Source of the DNA: Bacteroidales bacterium
GTDB lineage: Bacteria; Bacteroidota; Bacteroidia; Bacteroidales; UBA932
NCBI GenBank assembly: GCA_024402115.1
Contig: JAKSJQ010000001.1
Span: 62,001-126,000 of the forward strand
Length of the DNA: 64,000 nt
Direction: 5' to 3'
Shown here: positions 1 through 9,150 of the stretch, piece by piece
How the letters are laid out: the number at the start of each line of letters is the position of its first letter
Numbering within the stretch: position 1 is the stretch's first letter
Translations under genes and position numbers: made by a program
The notes under the pieces: model-generated
The model's database searches: none
Told to the model about the DNA's origin: nothing
The model's input: only the letters and a program-made list of their open reading frames with translations

Positions 1-518
1 CCGATACAAGCAGCAGCGTCCATTGATGAATCAGCATTCTCCTTTGGAATTGGAATAGAGTTAGCATCTGGAACACCACCGGTACGTACTGAAATGTAAC
101 CACCAGCCTGGAGGATCTTATCGTAAGCCTGACGGTCAACTACGAGGTCCTTGATGATAGGGAAGCCTGAGCTTCTCCATGGCTCAACGGTGATGGTAGC
201 ACCATCCTTGAACTTACGCATGAAGAGCTGACAGGTAGTAACCTCATCGTCTGGTCCGTGTGCACGGCCGTCGATGTAAAGTGAACATGCACCGCAGATA
301 CCCTCACGGCAGTCATGATCGAATGAAACAGGACCACTGCTCTTGCAACCTTTATCTACAGCGACAGGATCAATACCCTCGCGGATGAGCTGCTCGTTGA
401 GAATGTCGAGCATCTCGAGGAATGATGCATCCTCTTCGATACCGTGGATCTCGTATGTCTCGAAGTGACCTGATACCTTGGCGTTTTTCTGACGCCATAT
501 TTTCAATTTAAAATCCAT
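1..518 (-). CDS. frdB: Fumarate reductase/succinate dehydrogenase iron-sulfur subunit (partial)
   Basis: This is the iron-sulfur subunit of the fumarate reductase/succinate dehydrogenase complex, which passes electrons between the flavoprotein and the membrane quinone site. The gene reads leftward and its 3' part lies outside the window; about 172 residues are visible. They hold the plant-type [2Fe-2S] ferredoxin domain, with C58 and the motif [10 protein letters not shown] (C70, C75, C78) and a further Cys near residue 93. The last visible residues, Ala-Cys-Ile-Gly, are the start of the C-terminal [4Fe-4S] cysteine cluster. The ATG at 518 lies 6 bases after the frdA stop, so the two genes are co-transcribed. 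In anaerobic Bacteroidales this complex usually works in the fumarate-reducing direction; that direction is an inference here. Confidence 0.93.
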   Translation of the reverse strand, partial: MDFKLKIWRQKNAKVSGHFETYEIHGIEEDASFLEMLDILNEQLIREGIDPVAVDKGCKSSGPVSFDHDCREGICGACSLYIDGRAHGPDDEVTTCQLFMRKFKDGATITVEPWRSSGFPIIKDLVVDRQAYDKILQAGGYISVRTGGVPDANSIPIPKENADSSMDAAACI

Positions 519-524
519 TTTCGC

Positions 525-2471
525 TTAGTCTTTATAGTTTCTGGTTGCAATCTTAATATTCTCATACTTGAGAGGCTCCTTGTGGAGGAGAGGCTCCTTG
601 CCTTCACCCTGATACTCCCAAGCAGCTACGTACATGTAGTTCTCGTCGTCACGCTTGGTTTCACCGTCCTCAGTCTGAGACTCTACACGGAAGTGACCAC
701 CGCAAGACTCATTTCTGTTGAGTGCGTCGATTGCCATGAGCTCACCGATCTCAAGGAAGTCAGCAAGGCGAAGTGCCTTCTCAAGCTCCTGGTTGAACTC
801 ACCGTTCTCACCTGGTACGTAAACGTTTGACCAGAACTCCTTCTTGAGTTCGTTGATCTTTGCGATACCGGTCTTAAGACCTTCTGCGCTACGTGCCATA
901 CCTACATACTCCCACATGATATGACCAAGCTCCTTATGGAGTGAATCAACGGTCTTCTTACCCTTGATTGCGAAGAGCTTAGCGATCTTGTCCTTGATAG
1001 CCTTCTCAGCCTCTGCGAACTCAGGAGCGTTGGTGTCAGTCTTAGGATCCTTGAAATGACCTGCGAGATAGTCACCGATGGTTGCAGGAAGCACGAAGTA
1101 ACCGTCAGCAAGACCCTGCATGAGGGCTGATGCACCGAGGCGGTTTCCACCGTGATCAGAGAAGTTAGCCTCACCGATAGCGTAGAGACCAGGAACGGTA
1201 GTCATGAGGTTATAGTCAACCCAGATACCACCCATAGTGTAGTGGATAGCAGGGTAGATCATCATTGGCTGCTTGTAAGGGTTGGTACCTGTGATCTTCT
1301 CATACATCTGGAAGAGGTTACCATAGCGCTCGCGAACCTTGTCCTCACCGATACGCTCGATTGCGCTCTTGAAATCAAGGAATACTGCGAGACCAGTCTC
1401 GTTTACACCGAAGCCTGCATCGCAACGCTCCTTTGCTGCACGTGATGCAACGTCACGAGGAACGAGGTTACCGAAAGCAGGGTAGCGGCGCTCGAGATAG
1501 TAGTCACGATCCTCCTCAGCAATGTCTGAAGGAAGGATTTCGCGCTTGCGAAGCTTAGCTACATCCTCAAGTTTCTTAGGAACCCAGATACGTCCGTCGT
1601 TACGGAGTGACTCTGACATGAGGGTAAGCTTGCACTGCTGGTCGCCGTGTACAGGGATACAGGTAGGATGGATCTGTGCGAAGCAAGGGTTTGCAAAGCA
1701 AGCACCCTTCTTGTAGCACTGCCATGCTGCTGAACCGTTGCTGTTCATGGCGTTGGTAGAAAGGAAATATGCATTACCGTAACCACCGGTAGCGATTACG
1801 ACTGCGTGTGCACCGAATCTCTCAATTTCACCAGTCACGAGGTTTCTTGCGATGATACCCTTTGCCTCACCGTTGATGAGGACTACGTCGAGCATCTCGT
1901 GACGTGGATAAGACTTCACAGTACCAGCTGCAACCTGACGGTTGAGAGCTGCATAGGCTCCGAGAAGGAGCTGCTGACCGGTTTGTCCGCGAGCATAGAA
2001 GGTGCGGCTGACTGTAGCCCCACCGAAAGAGCGGTTTGCGAGGAGTCCGCCATACTCACGTGCGAAAGGCACGCCCTGAGCTACGCACTGGTCAATGATA
2101 TTGTTGCTGACCTCTGCAAGACGATATACATTGGCTTCGCGGCTACGATAGTCACCACCCTTGATAGTCTCGTAGAAAAGTCTGTAAACAGAGTCATTGT
2201 CATTCTGGTAGTTCTTCGCAGCGTTGATACCACCCTGTGCGGCGATTGAATGCGCACGACGAGGTGAGTCGCTGATGCAGAAGATCTTCACGTTATAACC
2301 GAGCTCACCGAGTGAAGCAGCTGCAGACGCTCCACCGAGACCGGTACCTACAACGATAACTTCGAGTTTTCTCTTGTTGTTAGGATTCACAACGCGTACA
2401 TGAGCCTTGTGATTGGTCCATTTTTCAGCAAGAGGTCCCTCAGGAATCTTTGAAATCAATTCTTTGGCCAT
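525..2471 (-). CDS. frdA: Fumarate reductase/succinate dehydrogenase flavoprotein subunit
   Basis: This is the catalytic flavoprotein (about 648 residues), which binds FAD and interconverts fumarate and succinate at the cytoplasmic face of the membrane. Visible are the dinucleotide fold [19 protein letters not shown] near the N-terminus, the segment [12 protein letters not shown] whose His is the usual covalent FAD attachment site, and the C-terminal flavin-binding segment [18 protein letters not shown] chose the ATG at 2471 ([12 protein letters not shown]) over an upstream in-frame ATG at 2504, because the stretch between carries a -7-like TATATTTG (minus strand, 2502-2509). The gene lies 51 bases downstream of ruvB and directly upstream of frdB. 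The cytochrome b anchor gene that often precedes frdA in Bacteroidota is not upstream here. Confidence 0.95.
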   Translation of the reverse strand: MAKELISKIPEGPLAEKWTNHKAHVRVVNPNNKRKLEVIVVGTGLGGASAAASLGELGYNVKIFCISDSPRRAHSIAAQGGINAAKNYQNDNDSVYRLFYETIKGGDYRSREANVYRLAEVSNNIIDQCVAQGVPFAREYGGLLANRSFGGATVSRTFYARGQTGQQLLLGAYAALNRQVAAGTVKSYPRHEMLDVVLINGEAKGIIARNLVTGEIERFGAHAVVIATGGYGNAYFLSTNAMNSNGSAAWQCYKKGACFANPCFAQIHPTCIPVHGDQQCKLTLMSESLRNDGRIWVPKKLEDVAKLRKREILPSDIAEEDRDYYLERRYPAFGNLVPRDVASRAAKERCDAGFGVNETGLAVFLDFKSAIERIGEDKVRERYGNLFQMYEKITGTNPYKQPMMIYPAIHYTMGGIWVDYNLMTTVPGLYAIGEANFSDHGGNRLGASALMQGLADGYFVLPATIGDYLAGHFKDPKTDTNAPEFAEAEKAIKDKIAKLFAIKGKKTVDSLHKELGHIMWEYVGMARSAEGLKTGIAKINELKKEFWSNVYVPGENGEFNQELEKALRLADFLEIGELMAIDALNRNESCGGHFRVESQTEDGETKRDDENYMYVAAWEYQGEGKEPLLHKEPLKYENIKIATRNYKD

Positions 2472-2522
2472 TTTTATTGAGTTTAATGAAATTTCTACGC
2501 GCAAATATAACTAAAATACATA

Positions 2523-3551
2523 TTAAAATAAAGTATTTTCTATGTAGTCTGGATCGTTGCGGTCATATCCAAGGTGCTGATATGCAAGAGAAGTGGCTTC
2601 ACGTCCTCTTGGAGTCCTCACTATGAAGCCCTCCTTGATGAGGAAAGGCTCATATACTTCCTCGAGAGTTCCCTGATCTTCACCAACCGCCGTAGCTATG
2701 GTATTTGCTCCTACAGGTCCACCCTTGAACTTAGTAATTATTGTTCTAAGTATCTTATTATCAATAGAATCAAGTCCACGCTTGTCTATATTGAGAGCAT
2801 CAAGTGCATAGTTGGCGATCTTGAGATCAATATGTCCGTTACCGAGTACCTGCGCGAAGTCCCTTACCCTTCTGAGAAGAGAGTTGGCGATACGAGGTGT
2901 ACCACGGCTGCGAAGGGCAATTTCCCTGGCAGCAGAATCTTCGATGCTGATCTGAAGTATGGATGCGCTTCTCTTTACGATGCGTTCGAGAGTTTCGGTG
3001 TTGTAGTATTCGAGAGCACAGGTGATTCCAAACCTGGCTCTAAGAGGAGCTGTGAGAAGACCGCTTCTGGTGGTGGCACCCACGAGGGTGAAAGGATTCA
3101 GAGAAATCCTGACCGAGCGTGCACCAGGCCCCTTGTCGATCATAATGTCTATCACATAGTCCTCCATCGCAGAATAGAGATACTCTTCCACGACAGGGGA
3201 TAGACGGTGGATCTCGTCAATGAAGAGCACGTCTCCCTCGTCAAGAGAGGTGAGAAGACCTGCAAGGTCACCGGGCTTGTCGAGCACCGGACCGGATGTG
3301 ACCTTCATTCCTACTCCGAGCTCGTTGGCTATGATATGGGCAAGGGTAGTCTTTCCAAGACCCGGAGGGCCATGGAAGAGCACATGGTCTAGCGACTCGC
3401 CCCTCATCTTCGCTGCCTGAACGAAGACCTTGAGATTGGTCACTATCTTGTCCTGACCGGTGAATTCGGAAAGGTCCTGCGGCCTTATTATTCCGTCCAA
3501 TTCACTATCTTTGCCGGAAACGGCGTCATGGGGATCGAAACTGTCCTGCAT
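2523..3551 (-). CDS. ruvB: Holliday junction branch migration helicase RuvB
   Basis: RuvB is the hexameric AAA+ motor that drives branch migration of Holliday junctions with RuvA. The protein (about 342 residues) shows Walker [13 protein letters not shown], Walker [10 protein letters not shown], the sensor segment [18 protein letters not shown] and a C-terminal winged-helix region that includes the arginine finger [13 protein letters not shown]. The start chosen is the ATG at 3551 ([11 protein letters not shown]); the longer in-frame start at 3572 adds a hydrophobic leader not typical of RuvB. A -7-like TAATTTTG sits on the minus strand at 3558-3565. It is divergent from mfd across the AT-rich gap. 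Confidence 0.96.
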   Translation of the reverse strand: MQDSFDPHDAVSGKDSELDGIIRPQDLSEFTGQDKIVTNLKVFVQAAKMRGESLDHVLFHGPPGLGKTTLAHIIANELGVGMKVTSGPVLDKPGDLAGLLTSLDEGDVLFIDEIHRLSPVVEEYLYSAMEDYVIDIMIDKGPGARSVRISLNPFTLVGATTRSGLLTAPLRARFGITCALEYYNTETLERIVKRSASILQISIEDSAAREIALRSRGTPRIANSLLRRVRDFAQVLGNGHIDLKIANYALDALNIDKRGLDSIDNKILRTIITKFKGGPVGANTIATAVGEDQGTLEEVYEPFLIKEGFIVRTPRGREATSLAYQHLGYDRNDPDYIENTLF

Positions 3552-3847
3552 CGCAAACAAAATTATATACAAAGATATTCAATTTTTAATTAATGATGTT
3601 GTTGTATATTTTGCGGTTGATATGTTGATAATGCATCTTTCCCTGCTGACCTACAAATATTTAGAGAGTTCATTTTCTGTTGATATCCTTATTGGGAATT
3701 TATTGGAAGAATGTTGATTGTTTCCTTTGATTCCTCGGAGATTGTCATAAGCAGCCTTGGAGGCTTCTTTGCAAGTTTATTTTTCATCCTTTTTCAACAG
3801 GGTTATCAACCGCTTTTGAACAGAAAATAGACATACGATGTTGATAA
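3552..3847. other. AT-rich divergent intergenic region with repeated DnaA-box-like motifs; candidate origin
   Basis: The gap between divergent ruvB and mfd is AT-rich, especially 3555-3612. It holds six copies of a GTTGAT core: GGTTGATAT (3615-3623), TGTTGATAA (3623-3631), TGTTGATAT (3678-3686), TGTTGATTG (3712-3720), TTATCAACC (3803-3811, reverse orientation) and TGTTGATAA (3839-3847, overlapping the mfd start). TGTTGATAA differs by one base from the reverse complement of the classical DnaA box TTATCCACA. Genes to the left read leftward, and most genes to the right read rightward, as expected around an origin. The origin call is an inference; the region may simply hold divergent promoters. 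Confidence 0.4.
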
Positions 3848-6800
3848 GTTCAAAATCAATCGAACAAGTTCAGCAGAAAATCAAATCATCTGACGAGGTT
3901 TTCTGCGGGGGTCTATTTCTGTCCGCAAGATGGTTCGTGGCAAAAGACACATCATACGACGGAATTAACTTCATAATGCTTCCCGACAAGGATTCAGCCG
4001 AATATTGCTCCGCAGATCTATACGGACTAACCGAGGGTGACAGGGTATTCTTCCTCCCGGCAAGCGGCAAGAACATAGAGAGGAGTAACTACAAATCTTC
4101 TCTCGGAGTCCAGAGAACCTCTGCAATAGGAAAGATAGTGGAGGCTTCAAAGTCAGGAGAAAGCATATTCGTAGTCACATATCCTGAGGCGGTAGAAGAA
4201 CTTCTGCCTTCAGCCGGCAAGCTTGACAAACCCCTTTTCAGTCTAAGAAAGGGAGATGAGATCAGTCATCAGGAACTCGAAGAGACACTTTTCAACGCTG
4301 GCTTCGAGAACGTGGACTTCGTGTCCGAACCAGGACAGTTCACCCTCCGAGGCGGAGTTGTTGACATATTCTCATATTCACTGAACAATCCGTACAGGTT
4401 CAGCCTCTTCGGAGATGAGATAGATGACATATCCATATTCAATTGCAATACACAGCTATCAATCGAAAAGGTAGATAAGGCTGACATATATCCGGACCTT
4501 GCCATCGATCCTTCCCAGGAAGATGGGATATCCATTTTTGACATAATCCCTAGTTCAAGTCTTCTCTGGCTTGATTCTTCGGACATGTACAAGGATAAGG
4601 AATTCTTCTCAAGGATGATGGAATACAAGAGAATCTATCTTGATATTCCTCTGTCCAGGCAGGATGAGGAAACAGTCAATTTCAATCTGGCTCCCCAACC
4701 TGTATTCAACAAGAATTTCGAGATTCTCACCGAAGACATAAGAAAGAAGATAGAAGCAGGATACAGAGTCATCATATTCGGTGAGAAGAGAAAGCAGCTT
4801 GACAGGTTATCTTCCATTCTTTCCCAGAACGAAGGAGTCATACCCGAATTCGTCTCAGGAAAGAATATCCATTCAGGATTCATTGATCACGAGAACAAGG
4901 TCTGCTGCTATTCCGACCATGAGATATTCGACCGTTTCCATAGGGTTACCATACGTCGTACAGTAGAAAAGAGCGAGCAGCTGACCATAAATGACCTTTC
5001 CTCATTCGAGATAGGAGACTACATAGTCCACATCGATTATGGAGTAGGTGTATTCGGAGGCCTTGTCAGAATGAGAGACGACAAGGGAAGGATGCATGAG
5101 GTGGTGAAACTTATCTACAAGGATAACGACGTAGTATTCATATCTGTACATTCTCTCCATAAGATATCCCGATTTAAGTCCAAGGATTCTGAAGTTCCGA
5201 GAATAAACAAGCTCGGAAGCAAGACCTGGCAGAATCTCAAGACCAGCGCTAAGTCCAAGGTTAAGGATATTGCGAAGGATCTTATTAAGCTATACGCAGA
5301 AAGAAAGTCTTCCGAAGGCTTTGCATTCTCCCCGGACTCATATCTCCAGGAAGAGCTCGAGTCTTCGTTCATGTATGAGGATACTCCTGATCAGGAGAAG
5401 GCAGTAGCCGCGGTCAAGAAAGATATGGAAGATTCATGTCCTATGGACAGGCTCGTCTGCGGAGATGTTGGATTCGGAAAGACTGAAGTTGCCATAAGGG
5501 CAGCATTCAAGGCAGTAGCCGACAGCAAGCAGGTTGCAGTTCTGGTACCTACCACCATTCTCTCCCTCCAGCATTACAATACCTTCAAGTCTCGTCTCGA
5601 GAACTTCCCTTGCAATATAGAATATGTCAGTCGTCTTAAGACAGCAAAACAGATTTCTGATATTCAAGAAAGACTACGAAGTGGAAAGATTGACATAGTC
5701 ATAGGTACCCATAAGCTGCTCGGAAAGGGATTTGAGTTCAAGGATCTTGGTCTTCTCATAATAGACGAAGAGCAGAAGTTCGGAGTGAGTGCCAAGGAAA
5801 AGCTTCGCCAGATAAAGGCTTCGGTGGATACACTTACCCTCACTGCTACTCCTATTCCTCGTACCCTTCAGTTCTCTCTTCTTGGAGCTCGCGACCTTTC
5901 CATCATAAATACCCCTCCTGCAAACAGAATTCCTGTGCAGACGGAAATCATGCTCTTCGACAAGGATGAGATACGCAGCATCATAAACTATGAGCTCAAC
6001 AGGAACGGACAGATATTCTTCGTTCATAACAGGGTTGAGGAACTCGAGAGCATAGCGAACATACTCCATGGACTCGTACCTGACATGAAGATATGCGTAG
6101 CACATGGTCAGATGGAATCGACGGTGCTCGAGAACAAGATACTTGATTTCATGGACGGAGAGTATGACATGCTGCTATGCACCACCATCATCGAGAACGG
6201 ACTCGACGTTCCAAATGCTAATACCATGATCATCAATCAGGCGCAGAACATAGGACTTAGCGACCTCCATCAGCTTCGCGGCCGAGTAGGAAGATCCAAC
6301 AAGCGTGCTTTCTGCTACCTGATAGTTCCACCTTTGGTATCCATCACCGACGAAGCGAGAAGAAGGCTCAAGGCAATCGAGGCTTTCTCGGACCTTGGAA
6401 GCGGATTCAACATAGCAATGCAGGATCTCGACATAAGAGGAGCTGGTAACCTTCTCGGTGCGGAGCAGAGCGGATTCATCACTGACATGGGATTCGAGAC
6501 CTACCAGAAGATACTTGCGGAAGCGATGGAAGAACTCGGAATGGAGACAGGAATAAAGACCGCAAGTCAGGAAGAAAACTATGTTTCTGATGTTGTCATA
6601 GAGACGGATCAGCTTGCTCTTATTCCTGACGACTATATGTCAGTGACTGCCGAGAAGATAAGAATATACAAGGAACTCGATTCAATCACCGACTTCAAGG
6701 TACTTTCCCAGATGAAGGAAAGGCTTGAGGATAGGTTCGGAAAGATGCCTATCGAGTTGGAACGTCTTTTCGATATTGTCAAGATAAGGCAGATAGCACA

Positions 6801-7029
6801 GAAGGTAGGATTCGAGAAGGTCATAATAAAGAACGGAATCATGATAATGTTCTTCATTTCAAACCAGATGAATCCATACTACAAGACCGGAAAGATGCAG
6901 CGTGTATTCCAGAATGCCAATTCCTATGGAAATACCTACGAATTCAAGCAGTCTGAAGGAAAGATGAAATTCATATGCAGAAATGTGGATTCCATCTCTA
7001 AGGCACTTACTCTCATAAGTAAGTTATAA
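3838..7029 (+). CDS. mfd: Transcription-repair coupling factor Mfd
   Basis: Mfd removes RNA polymerase stalled at lesions and recruits UvrA for nucleotide excision repair. At 1063 residues it is slightly shorter than the roughly 1150-residue E. coli protein, but all main parts are visible. These are an N-terminal UvrB-homology region, the polymerase-interaction domain starting at GDYIVHIDYGVGVFGGL (about residues 395-412), the translocase Walker A GDVGFGKTEVA, the DEEQ box LLIIDEEQKFGV, the motif TATPIPRTLQ, and the motif VI region LRGRVGRSNKRAF followed by the regulatory C-terminus. Codon use is richer in ATA, AGA and AGG than in the abundant-protein genes downstream. It is the first gene of the rightward set; the ATG overlaps a GTTGAT motif of the intergenic repeat set. 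Confidence 0.96.
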   Translation: MLISSKSIEQVQQKIKSSDEVFCGGLFLSARWFVAKDTSYDGINFIMLPDKDSAEYCSADLYGLTEGDRVFFLPASGKNIERSNYKSSLGVQRTSAIGKIVEASKSGESIFVVTYPEAVEELLPSAGKLDKPLFSLRKGDEISHQELEETLFNAGFENVDFVSEPGQFTLRGGVVDIFSYSLNNPYRFSLFGDEIDDISIFNCNTQLSIEKVDKADIYPDLAIDPSQEDGISIFDIIPSSSLLWLDSSDMYKDKEFFSRMMEYKRIYLDIPLSRQDEETVNFNLAPQPVFNKNFEILTEDIRKKIEAGYRVIIFGEKRKQLDRLSSILSQNEGVIPEFVSGKNIHSGFIDHENKVCCYSDHEIFDRFHRVTIRRTVEKSEQLTINDLSSFEIGDYIVHIDYGVGVFGGLVRMRDDKGRMHEVVKLIYKDNDVVFISVHSLHKISRFKSKDSEVPRINKLGSKTWQNLKTSAKSKVKDIAKDLIKLYAERKSSEGFAFSPDSYLQEELESSFMYEDTPDQEKAVAAVKKDMEDSCPMDRLVCGDVGFGKTEVAIRAAFKAVADSKQVAVLVPTTILSLQHYNTFKSRLENFPCNIEYVSRLKTAKQISDIQERLRSGKIDIVIGTHKLLGKGFEFKDLGLLIIDEEQKFGVSAKEKLRQIKASVDTLTLTATPIPRTLQFSLLGARDLSIINTPPANRIPVQTEIMLFDKDEIRSIINYELNRNGQIFFVHNRVEELESIANILHGLVPDMKICVAHGQMESTVLENKILDFMDGEYDMLLCTTIIENGLDVPNANTMIINQAQNIGLSDLHQLRGRVGRSNKRAFCYLIVPPLVSITDEARRRLKAIEAFSDLGSGFNIAMQDLDIRGAGNLLGAEQSGFITDMGFETYQKILAEAMEELGMETGIKTASQEENYVSDVVIETDQLALIPDDYMSVTAEKIRIYKELDSITDFKVLSQMKERLEDRFGKMPIELERLFDIVKIRQIAQKVGFEKVIIKNGIMIMFFISNQMNPYYKTGKMQRVFQNANSYGNTYEFKQSEGKMKFICRNVDSISKALTLISKL

Positions 7030-7036
7030 ATTTTCG

Positions 7037-7044
7037 TATTTTTG
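7037..7044 (+). promoter_or_regulatory. Bacteroidota -7 promoter element upstream of coaX
   Basis: TATTTTTG matches the TAxxTTTG -7 consensus, eight bases after the mfd stop and 22 bases before the GTG start of coaX. No clear -33 element is seen. It overlaps a possible TTG start at 7042, which argues against that start. Confidence 0.4.
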
Positions 7045-7065
7045 CGGAACTTTCAATTTGATATA

Positions 7066-7785
7066 GTGGCGAATCTCATCATAGACATAGGACACACTGC
7101 TCTGAAGGCTGCATGGGCCGAGGGAACTACTCTCGGAAAGACATACAGATATCAGGGTGAAAGGATCATGGACTTCATTCTTTCAATAACATCGAAAGAA
7201 AGGCCTTCGGTGATGGTAGTGTCCACTGTCAGGGAGATGACAAAGAGAAACGAAGCCATCCTGGAAGGGGAGTGTGACAATCTTATATTGATTAGTTCAA
7301 AGAATACTAAGATATTGGAGGAAAATAACTTGCCTTCATATATCTCTCCAGACAGGGCTGCATCTATTATCGCTGCCAGACACTTGTTCAAGGATAGTCC
7401 GGTTACAGTTTTTGACTTAGGAACCATACTTACTGTTGATTATATTTCCGAAGACGGAAAATATATGGGTGGAGTTGTTTCGCCAGGGTTCATGACAAGG
7501 TACAAAGCAGTCAACAGATACTCTGGAAAGACTCTTCCTCTGCTGCTTGACATGCCAGAGGAAATTGAGGAAGAAGGTACTTCTCTGGAGTCTTCCATAA
7601 GGACTGGAACAGTTTCAGGCATAATGTTTGAAATTCAAGGTCAAATGGACTCTCATCCCTCAAACATCAGTGTTTTTACGGGAGGAGACGCGAATTATTT
7701 TGCAAAAAGGCTTAAAAATTCCATCTTTGTAGTTTGTAACCTTGTATTGATGGGGTTGGCTTTAATAGCTGACAGATATGAATAG
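7066..7785 (+). CDS. coaX: Type III pantothenate kinase
   Basis: CoaX phosphorylates pantothenate, the first step of coenzyme A synthesis. The 239-residue product has the ASKHA-fold signatures of the family: the N-terminal phosphate-binding segment LIIDIGHTALKAAW, the pantothenate-site motif SPDRAAS, the second phosphate loop VFDLGTILTVDY and GGVVSPG. The canonical loop-1 Asn/Gly-Asn-Thr/Ser pattern is slightly altered (DIGHT), but the other motifs are intact. I use the GTG at 7066, because it places the phosphate loop at the N-terminus as in the family and leaves the -7 element upstream. The gene overlaps the following outer-membrane protein gene by 8 bases, indicating co-transcription. Confidence 0.88.
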   Translation: MANLIIDIGHTALKAAWAEGTTLGKTYRYQGERIMDFILSITSKERPSVMVVSTVREMTKRNEAILEGECDNLILISSKNTKILEENNLPSYISPDRAASIIAARHLFKDSPVTVFDLGTILTVDYISEDGKYMGGVVSPGFMTRYKAVNRYSGKTLPLLLDMPEEIEEEGTSLESSIRTGTVSGIMFEIQGQMDSHPSNISVFTGGDANYFAKRLKNSIFVVCNLVLMGLALIADRYE

Positions 7786-9112
7786 AAACCTCAGGAAGTT
7801 AATTTCAGTCATATCCTTCATTTTAGTGTCCGTCTGTGTGTTTGCGCAGGACGGCGCTTTCAATGCGTATTCACCATATTCAGTCTACGGAATAGGAGAT
7901 ATCCTAAAGGATGGTAATGCATTTACCAAGACCATGGGAGGAGTGGGTATAGCAACCAGGAACAGAAGGTATATAAACTATCTCAACCCTGCTGCCATAA
8001 CTGCGAGGGACAGCCTTTCATTCATGGCTGACTTCGGTTTGCAGGAGAATAACAAGGTGTTTTCTCAGAAGGTAGGTGACACAGCCTACAAGTCTGCGAA
8101 CAATACCTTCAATATTTCTGACTTTGTTCTCAGCTTCCCTATATGGAAGTCTTCAGCCTTCATGGTCGGTATTGCTCCATTCAGTGATATCGGATATGAT
8201 TTCTCTTCAGTGGAGGAAAGACCGGAAATCATAGGAAACACCAATAACATTACCTACAACTCTTATGGTAATGGTGGTGTATACCAGGTTTTCTTTGGAG
8301 CGGGCGCAACTTTCTGGAAGCGTCTCTCAGTAGGAGCCGAGGCAATCTACTATTTCGGTACTCTCGACAAGATCACGAATACGGTATTCTCGGATAACTC
8401 GTACAGAAGCGTGAATGCTGGTTATGAGACTCAGGTGAGATCATTCTCAGGAAAAGTCGGTATTCAGTATGAGCAGAAGATAGCTGGCAACGTGAGCATG
8501 ATACTCGGAGCTACCTATCGTCCTATGACAAGAATGTCAGGTGAGCTCAATGACTACAGCTATGCAGTTGCCAGTGAGCTTACAGACACTCTCAGGTACA
8601 ATCCTGTATCCCTCAAGGATCAGGGTCTGATGTTCGGTGACGAAATCGGAGTAGGTCTCAGCGTTAAAGGTGGCGAGAAGTGGAGCGTCGAGTTTGACTA
8701 CCTCAGGAGCGACTGGTCAAAGAGCGGTCTTGACGAGGCTACAGGTTTCAAGGTATACAACCATTCAGGAAAACTTTTCTCATCTTCCGTATCCCAGTCT
8801 TTCAGGGCAGGATTCGAGATTACACCTAATAGAAATGATATCCGTTACTATTTCAGGAGGGTCACTTATCGTGGTGGAATCTATCATGAAGAGCAATCTT
8901 TTCTCATGGATGGACACAAGGTCAGCGCTTCTGGCATAACTCTTGGTATGACATTACCAGTGTTCAGACTTTACAACGGTCTGACCTTCGGAGTAGACCT
9001 CGGACAGAGGGGTAGCCTGAAGAGCGACACAATGGTGAGAGAACGATATGCTACCATATATGTAGGATTTAACATTCACGATATTTGGTTCCAGAAACCT
9101 AGATATAACTAA
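7778..9112 (+). CDS. Outer-membrane beta-barrel protein (FadL/PorV-like fold suspected)
   Basis: This is an exported 444-residue protein. The signal peptide runs to about residue 23 (ending VCVFAQ), followed by NAYSPYSVYGIGDI and TMGGVGIATRNRRYINYLNPAA. That start, with Gly-rich segments and an Asn-Pro-Ala motif, is typical of FadL/PorV-type barrels of Bacteroidota. The rest alternates hydrophobic and polar residues in beta-strand fashion and ends in an aromatic-rich strand (VGFNIHDIWFQKPRYN). It probably sits in the outer membrane, but no substrate can be deduced. It lies between coaX and a TPR protein, an arrangement suggesting an envelope-biogenesis operon. Confidence 0.65.
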   Translation: MNRNLRKLISVISFILVSVCVFAQDGAFNAYSPYSVYGIGDILKDGNAFTKTMGGVGIATRNRRYINYLNPAAITARDSLSFMADFGLQENNKVFSQKVGDTAYKSANNTFNISDFVLSFPIWKSSAFMVGIAPFSDIGYDFSSVEERPEIIGNTNNITYNSYGNGGVYQVFFGAGATFWKRLSVGAEAIYYFGTLDKITNTVFSDNSYRSVNAGYETQVRSFSGKVGIQYEQKIAGNVSMILGATYRPMTRMSGELNDYSYAVASELTDTLRYNPVSLKDQGLMFGDEIGVGLSVKGGEKWSVEFDYLRSDWSKSGLDEATGFKVYNHSGKLFSSSVSQSFRAGFEITPNRNDIRYYFRRVTYRGGIYHEEQSFLMDGHKVSASGITLGMTLPVFRLYNGLTFGVDLGQRGSLKSDTMVRERYATIYVGFNIHDIWFQKPRYN

Positions 9113-9150
9113 CGACATCTTAACTGACAAAAAAACAAATAATCAGAGAT

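Noticed and set aside
7042..7065. Upstream TTG start for coaX
   Set aside because: It lies within the -7 promoter element, and the family phosphate loop should be at the N-terminus, as the GTG at 7066 gives.
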